Source: an uncultured Alphaproteobacteria bacterium (lineage in GTDB: Bacteria > Pseudomonadota > Alphaproteobacteria > Rs-D84). From it: a stretch of 64,000 bases of DNA. The stretch covers positions 110,290 through 174,289 of the forward strand of contig CALXMU010000003.1 in NCBI GenBank assembly GCA_944389555.1. The letters run 5' to 3'. Of this stretch, positions 1-11,005 are shown one piece after another. Under the pieces are notes generated by a model. It was not told the origin of the DNA and searched no databases. It saw nothing but the letters and a program-made list of their open reading frames with translations. The translations under genes were made by a program, and so were the position numbers. Position 1 is the stretch's first letter, and each line of letters starts with the position of its first letter.

Positions 1-946
1 TAGAAACCTCATAATGTCCATGAGTCTGCTTTTCAAACTCAAAGAACGTACGTACCTGACATATGATTTCCATAGGCACGACCCGCCCATCTTTACCGAT
101 ATCTATGACTAACTTTGCATCACGGTAATTACGCGGATTTTTCATATCATAGAAGTTATCACGAACCGATAAAATTCTATCTGGCATCATTTCGCATACA
201 CGCTCAATAAAAGTTCTTGCTTGCGGTATCAAATCAAACAAGCATTTTACACGCCAAACATCTTGTAGTCTCATACGCGGTCGTGGCACTTTATCCAAAG
301 CTCTTACCAAATCAACCGCCAGTTTTTCATGTCCAGAACCTATTATAGATAGAACCGCTTCTGACGGAGTTGAAACATACTTTTCGGTTAATTTGGCACG
401 TATTTTATCTGCAACTGCGCGCGCCGAAGCTTCGCGTTCTTGAGCAGCAATAACCCGATAAACCGTATTTACAACTTCTTCCACATAAGCCGCATAATAT
501 TTTCCTGTAACTTTATCCAGCGCCCTATCCACGCTTTTCTGTGCGCCAACAATGACAGTAACGATAGAAGATACCGCCAAATCTATTTTATGCCCCGCTT
601 CGCTAGTAAAAAACTGATTTCGCATAGGGTCTGCATCTAAACGGTGGTGTACAATATATGGCGACAAAGGATTGATATCAGAAATCTTTATCGGTTCGTC
701 TATTGCTGAATCCGTTGCATAGTCATATCGCATAACAGGAGCCTTAGGCGCACCGAAACATTTCCCCAGGAAATAAAACACTTCTCGAAACCATGTCATA
801 CTATCAGAATACAACTCTGATAAATATTGAGCGGCCTCATCATTTATCCGCCCGGCTACTCTTGCGGCTTCAATCGCTGCTTGGTTTTTACGGTCGTGAT
901 CAGCCGCTGCATCTGCCGCATAAAATTCTGAATGTGGAATTAACAT
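1..946 (-). CDS. RelA/SpoT-like domain protein (partial, runs off the left edge)
   Basis: An open frame starts at an ATG at 946, preceded by GAGG, 10 bp downstream of the lysS stop, and stays open to base 1, so its C-terminus is missing. It was read by hand on the reverse strand. The segment RDNFYDMKNPRNYRD, followed about 20 residues later by PMEIICQVRTFFEFEKQTHG, resembles the (p)ppGpp synthetase fold, where RFKDYIA..NGYQSLH precedes an EVQIRT..MH strand. The expected His after the Tyr is not present, so catalytic activity is doubtful. Spacing suggests cotranscription with lysS. It could be a degenerate alarmone synthetase or only a structural relative. The frame is certain; the family assignment is moderate. 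Confidence 0.6.
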   Translation of the reverse strand, partial: MLIPHSEFYAADAAADHDRKNQAAIEAARVAGRINDEAAQYLSELYSDSMTWFREVFYFLGKCFGAPKAPVMRYDYATDSAIDEPIKISDINPLSPYIVHHRLDADPMRNQFFTSEAGHKIDLAVSSIVTVIVGAQKSVDRALDKVTGKYYAAYVEEVVNTVYRVIAAQEREASARAVADKIRAKLTEKYVSTPSEAVLSIIGSGHEKLAVDLVRALDKVPRPRMRLQDVWRVKCLFDLIPQARTFIERVCEMMPDRILSVRDNFYDMKNPRNYRDAKLVIDIGKDGRVVPMEIICQVRTFFEFEKQTHGHYEVS

Positions 947-956
947 ATTACATCCT

Positions 957-2435
957 CTACTTCATTATCGGAAATAATATAACGTCACGCAAAGTCGGTT
1001 GGTTAGCAATTATAGAAAAGAATCTATCAATACCTAAACCCAAACCGGAAATCGGCGGCATACCATGTTCCATAGCACGTAAGAAGTCTTCGTCTAAGTC
1101 AAAAGCTTCCTCGTCACCAGCAGCCTTGTTCTTTGCCTGCTCTTCAAACGCAGCACGTTGTACAATCGGATCAACTAATTCAGAATACGCTTTTATCAAT
1201 TCTGCCCCGCATACAATCAGCTGGAAAATATCTATACGACGATTATCTTCATCGTTACGACGCGCTAATGGTATCAAGTACGCAGGATAATTATAGACTA
1301 TCGCAGGTTGTACAATCTGATCGCGTATCTTACGCTTAAATACGTAATCTACAATAGAAGGCACAGACTTCAACGGTTCTAATTCATCTGCTGGGAACAT
1401 ACCCTGCTCTACCAACTGTTTCTTTAAGGCCTCTGTATCATTGAATTCTAAAATATCTACACCCAGCAAATCGTTCATACGAGCCGTATAATCAATTTCT
1501 TCATACTTACTGAAATCTAACGTAGTACCTTGATATTCTATCTGTAAAGTCCCACGTAAATCCATCAACAGTTTCTGAACCATATCCCAAGAAAATTTGA
1601 TATTATCCTTGTAGTTCCAATACGCCGCATACCACTCAAGCATTGTAAATTCTTGCAAATGCATTGCATCCATGCCTTCATTACGAAAGTTTTTACCTAA
1701 TTCATAAACCCGGTCAAAACCCGCGGCGATGGTCTGCTTCAAAAACAACTCTGGCGCAATACGTAGATAAAAATCTGCATCTAATGCATTATGATGCGTA
1801 ATGAACGGTCTGGCCGCAGCACCACTAGCAACCACTTGCATAATTGGCGTTTCAACTTCTACAAAACCATTGTCATTCAAATACTCACGTATCAGACGTA
1901 ACATCTTAAAACGCATTTTCATTGTATTACGAGTATCTTCATTGGAAATGATATCTAAATACCGCTGACGATATCTCGTTTCCATATCTGTAAGCCCATG
2001 GAACTTTTCCGGCAAAGGACGTAAAGCCTTTGACAAAATATCGTACTTTGCCACCCGAACCGTCAGTTCACCCGCAGTCGTATGATATAATTCACCGTCA
2101 ATCCCGATAAAATCCCCAAGATCAACATTTGCTTTCATAAACTTATATTGCTCTTCACCCAATTCTTCACGAGACATAGAAAATTGAATTTCGCCATCAA
2201 TGTCGTAAATGCGTCCAAACATCAACTTACCCAACCAACGTAACGCAGTAATACGTCCTGCTAATCTAACATGCGAACCATCTGCTAAATTTCGGGCATC
2301 CGCAATCGTACTGGTTCTGTCATATTTATCTTTCCAAACAACACCGTCACGCGCACGGATATTTTCTGCTTTCTGCAAACGCGCTTCTAATTCGTTAGTT
2401 GAGATTTTTGTTGCGTTGTTTGTATTTTCTGACAT
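957..2435 (-). CDS. lysS: Lysine--tRNA ligase, class II
   Basis: Charges tRNA-Lys with lysine in the cytoplasm. The N-terminal OB-fold anticodon-binding domain (about residues 60-160, including VRLAGRITALRWLGKLMFG) is followed by a class II catalytic core with motif 2 (FRNEGMDAMHLQEFTMLEWY) and motif 3 near the C-terminus (GLGLGIDRF). The length of 492 residues fits the family. The start at 2435 is chosen because MSENTNN is preceded by AAGGAAAA at the right distance; the longer frame to 2522 lacks family similarity. It lies just upstream of the RelA/SpoT-like gene and behind tRNA-Gly on the same strand. Confidence 0.96.
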   Translation of the reverse strand: MSENTNNATKISTNELEARLQKAENIRARDGVVWKDKYDRTSTIADARNLADGSHVRLAGRITALRWLGKLMFGRIYDIDGEIQFSMSREELGEEQYKFMKANVDLGDFIGIDGELYHTTAGELTVRVAKYDILSKALRPLPEKFHGLTDMETRYRQRYLDIISNEDTRNTMKMRFKMLRLIREYLNDNGFVEVETPIMQVVASGAAARPFITHHNALDADFYLRIAPELFLKQTIAAGFDRVYELGKNFRNEGMDAMHLQEFTMLEWYAAYWNYKDNIKFSWDMVQKLLMDLRGTLQIEYQGTTLDFSKYEEIDYTARMNDLLGVDILEFNDTEALKKQLVEQGMFPADELEPLKSVPSIVDYVFKRKIRDQIVQPAIVYNYPAYLIPLARRNDEDNRRIDIFQLIVCGAELIKAYSELVDPIVQRAAFEEQAKNKAAGDEEAFDLDEDFLRAMEHGMPPISGLGLGIDRFFSIIANQPTLRDVILFPIMK

Positions 2436-2576
2436 TTTATTTTCCTTTTTGGGTATTAAAATTAAAAAAACGGACGCAAGAAAAGTGCGTCCGTCATATT
2501 TCTGAAGGTCGCACCACGTCATTCAAATGTTTTTTTAGAATTCAAAATCATTATGCACAGACCTTTTTTAAAACTC

Positions 2577-2653
2577 TGGTGCGAGCAAAGGGGCTCGAAC
2601 CCTCGACCTCAACCTTGGCAAGGTTGCGCTCTAGCCAACTGAGCTACGCTCGC
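2577..2653 (-). tRNA. tRNA-Gly (GCC)
   Basis: The reverse strand folds as a full cloverleaf: acceptor GCGAGCG with TGCTCGC, anticodon stem CAACC/GGTTG around loop TTGCCAA (anticodon GCC), and a T arm containing GGTTCGAGCCC. A CCA tail is encoded (2577-2579). Confidence 0.96.
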
Positions 2654-2707
2654 ACTGCGTGGCATATTCTGACATATCTTTTTGCCAATTGCAAGCCTTT
2701 TTTACAC

Positions 2708-2737
2708 CAAAAAAAGAACCCGCTTCCTGCGGGTTCT
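2708..2737 (-). terminator. Rho-independent terminator
   Basis: Perfect 9-bp stem AGAACCCGC/GCGGGTTCT followed on the reverse strand by a run of T. It sits just past the stop of the gene at 2746-3777 and separates it from tRNA-Gly. Confidence 0.9.
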
Positions 2738-2745
2738 AACTTACA

Positions 2746-3777
2746 TTATAACCATTTCCATGGCTGCAAAACTTTCAACAGGCTATATGCCGTGCGTCTG
2801 TCCGCAAACGTATGACCGCAACGAGGACATACTATAAACGGCGCTATCATTGCCTTGGCTTTCTTAAACATGGACATCCATATATATAAACCAAGCAACC
2901 ATACCGCTATTACCAAACCCCATGCTACGTAACCAAAATACTTATCAACAGTGTCGGTAATAACGTTGATCACAGTTACATCAGATTGAGACAAATCATC
3001 GTATATCTTCGTCGCAACGGGCCAAGATGACGGACGCCATGGATATACATGCTCTATGCCATAATTCGTCAGTAATGTAGTACCAAGACCACCTGTATTC
3101 TTATCCAATTGGGTCTTGATTACTTCATCTATCATATCATCAATCTGAACCTGTAATAAACCGGTCAAGTCTGTTTCTATTTCATCTAACTTCTCGTTCA
3201 CTAACGCGGCTGTATCGTCAACCTTAGCAATAGCCTCATTCGCTTTATCAATACCCGTATTTGCCGCGTCTACGCCCTTATTCACACTGTCCAAAGCTTT
3301 ATCAACACCACTTGTATTTATACCAAACTTACTGGCCAACCCACTAAGTTTTTGAACCTTACCAGTCGTTTCTTTTACTTCTTCCGTTTTTTCTTCTGCC
3401 TTAGCAGTAGCATCTTTGGCTTTGGCGGTTGTATCCGTTACTTTTTCAACCGCATCTTCTGCCATACGAACCTTATCAACAGCAAACGCAACCGGTTTCT
3501 CTAAATCAATTGCATCCTTTATACCATCCAAAAGTTTCTCGTACTGCTCTACAATATTCCTTTGCAAATCAAAGAACATGGATACAACAATTGATTTCTT
3601 TATAGGCTGAGAATATGTATTCTTTACCCACAACGGCGTCCAGATTACCAGCGCAATCCAGATAATAGATACAATGGCAAATACCCGCTTAGTCCACGTA
3701 ACAAAAGATGTCTTCTTTTTTACCGTCTTTGCGCCGCCCATATCAATGACTTCTACTTCTTTTTTCTTTCTTGGCAT
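2746..3777 (-). CDS. Coiled-coil membrane protein with C-terminal zinc-ribbon-like motif
   Basis: Not recognised as a named family. The basic N-terminus (MPRKKKEVEV) is followed by a first membrane segment (about residues 32-50). A long Ala/Lys/Glu/Asp-rich region (about 95-210) with repeated KAKDATAKAEEKTEEV-like segments is probably a periplasmic coiled coil. A second membrane segment (about 280-302) leads to a short cytoplasmic tail with CPRCGHTF, half of a zinc-ribbon motif. Two membrane anchors around a long helical region suggest an envelope-spanning or scaffold role, but no function is claimed. It ends at a strong terminator. Confidence 0.8.
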   Translation of the reverse strand: MPRKKKEVEVIDMGGAKTVKKKTSFVTWTKRVFAIVSIIWIALVIWTPLWVKNTYSQPIKKSIVVSMFFDLQRNIVEQYEKLLDGIKDAIDLEKPVAFAVDKVRMAEDAVEKVTDTTAKAKDATAKAEEKTEEVKETTGKVQKLSGLASKFGINTSGVDKALDSVNKGVDAANTGIDKANEAIAKVDDTAALVNEKLDEIETDLTGLLQVQIDDMIDEVIKTQLDKNTGGLGTTLLTNYGIEHVYPWRPSSWPVATKIYDDLSQSDVTVINVITDTVDKYFGYVAWGLVIAVWLLGLYIWMSMFKKAKAMIAPFIVCPRCGHTFADRRTAYSLLKVLQPWKWL

Positions 3778-3838
3778 TTTTAACTCCTTTTCCGATGCTT
3801 TTAGTTTAGTAAATTATCAGTTTTTATTTCAACAGTTT

Positions 3839-4185
3839 TTAACGTACTCGTTCATTAAATTCCTTAATTTGTTCGGTCATCATTTCACGAATTTTTTGAA
3901 CCCCTATATGCTTCCCTTGAAAGCGCATAACCTCTTCTATAGTTTTATGATATATGGATGCGTCTTTTTTATTATCAAATGTTGCAATCTCTGTCGTTGG
4001 AAATACATTGTAGTTTCTTCCGGAACGCAAAGACACCAAAGTATAAATAAAAATCATTTCTTTCACAGACTTTACTGACAACGCCAGATAAATTTTTTCC
4101 ATGACATCTAATTTTAATTTAGGTTCTCCACTAAATACGTTAGACTGTTTAATAGTACTAACTTCCACTTCTTTACTATTTTTCA

Positions 4186-4186
<1 letters not shown>
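3839..4186 (-). CDS. Hypothetical protein, 115 aa
   Basis: Unrecognised. Its ATG shares bases with the stop region of tgt, so it is probably translationally coupled as the last gene of the era-queA-tgt cluster. The protein is soluble and mixed in charge, with no signal peptide or cysteine motif; a hydrophobic stretch near residues 40-52 (EMIFIYTLVSL) looks like a buried helix rather than a membrane anchor. It could be a lineage-specific companion of the queuosine genes, but nothing beyond position supports that. Confidence 0.7.
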
Positions 4187-6337
<2,151 letters not shown>

Positions 6338-6341
6338 AAAA

Positions 6342-6800
6342 TTATCTGACCTTCTGATTTGATTGGCTAATATGACCTAGCAAGCTATCTCGCTTAGCAA
6401 TTTCTCTAATTTCTTTTAATTTCTTACCATTGATTCTACGAATATTGGATACTTTGCTCAAAAACGGCGAAATGCGATAATTATCACAAGTTAGAAAATT
6501 CTTGAAATCGTACTTTATGTCCAACGTATCACCAACATTTATATATTTATAATATTCCATACCTTCGGCAACATCTTCAAAATGCATTACTCGTAATGAA
6601 GTATCATTAAGTTCTATACTTTTAAACACCACCGATTTATTACCTTTATACTTCACAACGTGTTTTGATAGATCTTGTTTTTGACCGGCAATTAACAATA
6701 TCATCACAACAGAGAATAATACCCCTAACTCGACGGTTCTCGGTATATTTATACGCGCCTGCTTCGACTCTTTTAATTTTTCATCAAAATCTTTACTCAT
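6342..6800 (-). CDS. Hypothetical single-pass membrane protein
   Basis: Unrecognised 152-residue protein. A charged N-terminus precedes one membrane helix (VELGVLFSVVMILLIAG, about residues 23-39), followed by a soluble, mostly periplasmic domain of mixed beta character containing two tyrosines in MEYYKYINVGDTLDIKYDF. The ATG overlaps the era stop as ATGA, so translation is coupled. No conserved catalytic motif is visible. Its position between era and queA makes it an operon passenger of unknown function. Confidence 0.75.
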   Translation of the reverse strand: MSKDFDEKLKESKQARINIPRTVELGVLFSVVMILLIAGQKQDLSKHVVKYKGNKSVVFKSIELNDTSLRVMHFEDVAEGMEYYKYINVGDTLDIKYDFKNFLTCDNYRISPFLSKVSNIRRINGKKLKEIREIAKRDSLLGHISQSNQKVR

Positions 6801-7690
6801 TTTTTAAACTCCAAACCTTGTTCTTCGTAATTTTCGGCTTTATTCTCCCAATCCGGTTCTACACGTACAAACAAGTGAAGTCGTGCATTTACCCCCCACT
6901 GATCTTGTATATCGTGTCTGGCCGCCGTTCCAATCCGTTTCAACTGCGCACCGCCACGACCAATTACTATCTTTTTATGCGCCTCGTTCTGAACAGCTAT
7001 CTTTTGATATATATCCAGAACCCCTTCGTCATCAACATCTACTTTTTCTGTAACAACATTGATATGATACGGCAATTCTTGATGAATGTATTTATAAATC
7101 TTCTCTCGCGTCAATTCTGCTAAATATAATTTATCTGGAACGTCCGAAGCATCTTTTGGGTCAAACATATATGGTCCTGCCGGCATTACAGATGCCAAAC
7201 TTTCTAACATTTGCTTTACACCGTCGTTCTTTAATGCGGATATCATAAATATCTCACGCGGGTTTGCTAATTCTACAATCTTCGCGGTTAACGGTAATAA
7301 CTCCGACTTTGCAACCGCATCTACCTTGTTTAATGCAACAAACAAGTTCTTATGGTCTTTTACCTTTTCTATTAAAGCCCGAACGGTATCTGTCACGCCT
7401 TTTTGCGCGTCTATTACCAATAAAATAGCATCCGCATCTGACGTAGCGTCCATAGCAGCGCCAACCATAGCACGGTCAAGCCGTCTTGACGGACGAAAAA
7501 TTCCCGGCGTATCAACAAAAATCAATTGCCGATTACCAACCATCTTTATCGCGCGAAAATTCGTACGCGTGGTTTGAACCTTATGCGACACAATGGACAC
7601 CTTGCGTCCCATAATTTGGTTTAATAAAGTGCTTTTCCCGGCGTTCGTCGGTCCAATAATTGCAATAAATCCAGAATATGTTTCAGTCAT
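6797..7690 (-). CDS. era: GTPase Era
   Basis: Ras-like GTPase that binds 16S rRNA and aids 30S assembly. G1 is GPTNAGKSTLLN, G3 is DTPG, and G4 is NKVD. The C-terminal KH domain carries VIGRGGAQLKRIG and ends with VRVEPDW. The start at MTETYSG (7690) gives a 298-residue protein of normal length; the 16-residue upstream extension is not family-like. First gene of the era/membrane protein/queA/tgt/3839 cluster. Confidence 0.97.
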   Translation of the reverse strand: MTETYSGFIAIIGPTNAGKSTLLNQIMGRKVSIVSHKVQTTRTNFRAIKMVGNRQLIFVDTPGIFRPSRRLDRAMVGAAMDATSDADAILLVIDAQKGVTDTVRALIEKVKDHKNLFVALNKVDAVAKSELLPLTAKIVELANPREIFMISALKNDGVKQMLESLASVMPAGPYMFDPKDASDVPDKLYLAELTREKIYKYIHQELPYHINVVTEKVDVDDEGVLDIYQKIAVQNEAHKKIVIGRGGAQLKRIGTAARHDIQDQWGVNARLHLFVRVEPDWENKAENYEEQGLEFKK

Positions 7691-7790
7691 ACCCGAAACA
7701 TAGCACACTTTCAACAAAAGTGAACAAAAATCTTGCAAAAATTAGACTATGGTATTAAATTGTCAATAAAGTTTAGAAAAGGACTATATT

Positions 7791-8510
7791 ATGCAATTGA
7801 CAGGCCCTGAAATATTACGACGTATGAATACGCCAAATCCTAATAATCCAGATAACAGACCTGATATTATGATATCACCGTTTAACGAACAATGTATGGG
7901 AAGCAATAGTTATGATTTACATCTTGGCGACATGTTAAAAATATATAAACATACTCTGCCAGCCGGAATGTTACCCGCAATTAAATACGACCCGAATAAA
8001 AAATATTCTATGCGCGACTGGTTCACAGATGATAGCCACTTTGTAGTATACAGAAATTCTCCGGAGAATTTCGACCCAAGGAACCCCTCTTTTTTAATAG
8101 ACCCGTGTGCAGAACAATCCCATCAAACAATTGATATTACAATTCCAGAAAGCGGCCTGATTTTATCACCGTCCATCGGCTACCTTGGGCATACGGTTGA
8201 ATACACAGAAACATATAATTTATTCCCCTATATTGACGGGAAATCATCTGTAGGTCGGAACTTTATCTTAAATCATCATACCGCTGGACGGGGCGACGAC
8301 GGCTTTTGCGGACAATGGACTTTGGAAATAAAAGTTTTATATCCGACAGTTGTATACCCTAATATGCGAATTGGGCAAATATATTACGAAGAATTTATCG
8401 GCAAACGTAAACCTTACAACAAAAACAAAGCAAGCCACTACAACGGTCAAATGGGACCAACGCCGGCGGCAAAAATTCCAATAGATAAAATAAAGCAAAG
8501 ACAAAAATAA
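7791..8510 (+). CDS. dcd: dCTP deaminase (dUTPase/Dcd fold)
   Basis: Deaminates dCTP to dUTP, the first step toward dTMP in many bacteria. Family landmarks are the N-terminal ISPFNEQCMGSNSYDLHLG, the nucleotide-binding DGKSSVGR, the HHTAGRGDDGFCGQWTLEI segment, and MRIGQIYYEE near the C-terminus. Its 239 residues make it longer than the E. coli enzyme, mainly through an insertion near residues 75-105. It is a single gene with its own terminator. A bifunctional dCTP deaminase/dUTPase cannot be excluded. Confidence 0.88.
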   Translation: MQLTGPEILRRMNTPNPNNPDNRPDIMISPFNEQCMGSNSYDLHLGDMLKIYKHTLPAGMLPAIKYDPNKKYSMRDWFTDDSHFVVYRNSPENFDPRNPSFLIDPCAEQSHQTIDITIPESGLILSPSIGYLGHTVEYTETYNLFPYIDGKSSVGRNFILNHHTAGRGDDGFCGQWTLEIKVLYPTVVYPNMRIGQIYYEEFIGKRKPYNKNKASHYNGQMGPTPAAKIPIDKIKQRQK

Positions 8511-8532
8511 AAAGCCCCAAAAGGGGCTTTTT
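8511..8532. terminator. Bidirectional rho-independent terminator
   Basis: AAGCCCC-AAAA-GGGGCTT hairpin with A-rich left and T-rich right flanks, between the converging dcd and RlpA-like genes. Confidence 0.9.
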
Positions 8533-8534
8533 CA

Positions 8535-9428
8535 TTAAATGCTATCAGCGTTTATCCAACGTCCGTTTAACAACAAACCTGGCGCCATACCTTCATTACT
8601 GCGCAAAGCATCAATTACATTACGTGCCTGAGCCGCATCTAAGTTTATAATACGTACTTTGTACATATCTCCTTCTTGAACTACGACAGCATTACCGTAT
8701 TGAGCCATACGAGCCGCTAATGTGTCTGCACTGTCCTGAGCATAGAACGCCGCAACCTGAACGCTATAATCACCACTTGTTGCAGCAGGTGCCGTTGTTG
8801 CCCCAGGTGCAGTAGTCGTTGTTATAACCGTTGTTTCTGTTGTTTGAGCAGGTGCAGACTGTACAGAATTTCCCAACGTAGCGTTCTTTACAGCCGTTGA
8901 TTCATTTGCCATAACCTGAACCTGAACTTTTGTCTGACCGTTCATGCCAATTTTCTGTGCGGCAGCCGGAGATAAGTCCATAATACGCGTATTTACAAAT
9001 GGTCCACGATTATTTACACGAACGACAACAGATTGACCGTTATCTAAGTTAGTAACTCTTGCAATTGTCGGCAACGGTAATGTCTTACTTGTTGCGACCA
9101 TTTGGTTCATATCAAAGACTTCACCATTGCTAGTTTTAGTACCGTTTAATTCCGCTGGTATTATACCGGCAATACCCGTTTGATTATATGTTAAATCTTC
9201 AACTGGAATATATTGTACATCTTCAACCTTATATGCACTGCCGACGTAATATTTTGGCGCCGGAGCCAATAAGTATGTATTATTCAAAGAATCATCTGTA
9301 GTAACCAATGTTTCTTCGCCGAAACCGTCGCTACCGTAACCGTTCATTGCACTGGTATCCGTGGAATTTAAATCAGTACAACCGACCAGTACTGCGGTCA
9401 ATACTGCCAAAGAAATTACTTTTTTCAT
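8535..9428 (-). CDS. RlpA-like lipoprotein with SPOR domain, catalytic residues replaced
   Basis: The lipoprotein signal has lipobox LVGC (cleavage before Cys16), so it is probably anchored in the outer membrane. A central double-psi beta-barrel (about residues 85-180) aligns well with RlpA through KTLPLPTIARVTNLDNG, VVVRV and DLSPAAAQKIG, and a C-terminal SPOR domain (about 222-290) would bind denuded septal glycan. RlpA enzymes carry AAHKTLP and VNDRGP; here these read ATSKTLP and VNNRGP, so the His and Asp linked to lytic transglycosylase activity are Ser and Asn. The usual ASWYG segment is also degenerate. It is probably a non-catalytic, glycan-binding division or envelope factor. Confidence 0.88.
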   Translation of the reverse strand: MKKVISLAVLTAVLVGCTDLNSTDTSAMNGYGSDGFGEETLVTTDDSLNNTYLLAPAPKYYVGSAYKVEDVQYIPVEDLTYNQTGIAGIIPAELNGTKTSNGEVFDMNQMVATSKTLPLPTIARVTNLDNGQSVVVRVNNRGPFVNTRIMDLSPAAAQKIGMNGQTKVQVQVMANESTAVKNATLGNSVQSAPAQTTETTVITTTTAPGATTAPAATSGDYSVQVAAFYAQDSADTLAARMAQYGNAVVVQEGDMYKVRIINLDAAQARNVIDALRSNEGMAPGLLLNGRWINADSI

Positions 9429-9498
9429 TATGGGACTCCTTACATTCTTATGTATAAGATTTTATCACATAAAAAGCCCACTTTCAACTTTATTTTGA

Positions 9499-10959
9499 CT
9501 ATATTTTTTTGTTTATAAGATATGCTATCGGTAAGTAAATTATCGCAAAACCACCAATTACTAAAAATAACACCCATATATTGGTAACTGGAACAAACCA
9601 CAAGCCGCACCCCATTAAAACCGCCAAAGCACCAAAGGCAAATACCGCACGACGTGTACAAGGTTCTGTATGAATTAAATCGCGACGACGACACGCACGA
9701 CGCAACAGGTAATTCTTTAAGTACCCGCTAATAACTATACCGACAGGAATGGCCAAATAACCTATAAAATAGAACGCAGATAAATATATTACCGCCGCCA
9801 CAGCCAAAGACACTATACTTGTCTTTACAGGCGTACGAACGTCTTGCGACGCATATAGCGTCTTGCTATAAATCTGACTTATCATCATCGCAGGTAATAC
9901 AAGTACTTGAATCATTATGGCCAACGCAACAGCATGCGTTGAGTCCGCCGTCCACGCACCATATTGAAATAAGCAACGTATTATAGGTTCCGCCAACACA
10001 AATAATCCAACCATACAAGGCATTATCAACATCATTGATTGACGCATAGACGAATTTTGCTGAATATACACGCTCCGCATATTCTTTTCTGCCAGCGCGT
10101 TAGATATTGAAGACATCAACACGGTACCTACGGCTAAACCAATTAAAGCAAAAGGCAATTGCACTATTCTGTCTGAATAATACAACCACGAAACCGCACC
10201 ATTTTGAAAACTTGCCACCAAAGTACCTACAATTATTGTAATTTGATAAAAACCATTTCCTATAATGCTTATTCCTAGACGCTTAAACATACTTTTAATA
10301 GCAGGCGTCCAACGCGGTCTTACCAATCGCAATCCAAAATGTCTTTTCCTTATTCGAGACCACAAAATTCCGAACTGTATAATACCAGACAAAACGACCG
10401 TAAACGCCATCAAGTATAAAATTGTACCCTGCGCAAAGAATGCCCCAAGCAGCAATACACATATCAACATTATGTTCAGTAATACAGGCATAAACGCAAC
10501 CAGCAAAAATTTTGAAAAAGCATTCAAAATTGCAGAAAGAAACGCGGAACCACATATAAATATAACATACCAGAACATTATTCTGGAAATCAATACTGTC
10601 AATTGCATCTTACCGGGATCATCCGCGAAACCAGGTGCCAATATCCATACAACCAGCGGCATAAAAATTTCAAATAATAACGTAATTCCCAGCAAAACAA
10701 CCATCAACCATGAAAATACATTCTTTGCAAAATTTTCGTCTTTATTTTTATCCGTATACATAGGAATAAAAATTGAAGACAAAGCCCCCTCACCCAACAA
10801 ATCGCGGAATAAGTTAGGTAATTTGAATGCGGCCAAAAAAACGTCCGACAGACGTCCTGCACCAAAGACATGAGCAATCAGCATATCGCGTACGAACCCG
10901 AACACGCGACTGATTCCTGTCATAACACCTACACCGAAAATATGTTTGCCTAGTTTCAT
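9499..10959 (-). CDS. murJ: Lipid II flippase MurJ
   Basis: Flips lipid II across the inner membrane for peptidoglycan synthesis. The N-terminus GVGVMTGISRVFGFVRDMLIA is typical of MurJ/MviN, followed by FLAAFKLPNLFRDLLGEGAL and about 14 hydrophobic segments over 486 residues. LYYSDRIVQLPFALIGLAVGTV is the conserved central MOP-family signature. It starts 46 bp from the divergent bamD gene, so the two share a promoter region, and lies upstream of the RlpA-like gene on the same strand. Confidence 0.96.
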   Translation of the reverse strand: MKLGKHIFGVGVMTGISRVFGFVRDMLIAHVFGAGRLSDVFLAAFKLPNLFRDLLGEGALSSIFIPMYTDKNKDENFAKNVFSWLMVVLLGITLLFEIFMPLVVWILAPGFADDPGKMQLTVLISRIMFWYVIFICGSAFLSAILNAFSKFLLVAFMPVLLNIMLICVLLLGAFFAQGTILYLMAFTVVLSGIIQFGILWSRIRKRHFGLRLVRPRWTPAIKSMFKRLGISIIGNGFYQITIIVGTLVASFQNGAVSWLYYSDRIVQLPFALIGLAVGTVLMSSISNALAEKNMRSVYIQQNSSMRQSMMLIMPCMVGLFVLAEPIIRCLFQYGAWTADSTHAVALAIMIQVLVLPAMMISQIYSKTLYASQDVRTPVKTSIVSLAVAAVIYLSAFYFIGYLAIPVGIVISGYLKNYLLRRACRRRDLIHTEPCTRRAVFAFGALAVLMGCGLWFVPVTNIWVLFLVIGGFAIIYLPIAYLINKKI

Positions 10960-11005
10960 AGTTTGGATTATACTCTCGTTTAAGAAACAAAATCAAGGCA
11001 GGAAT

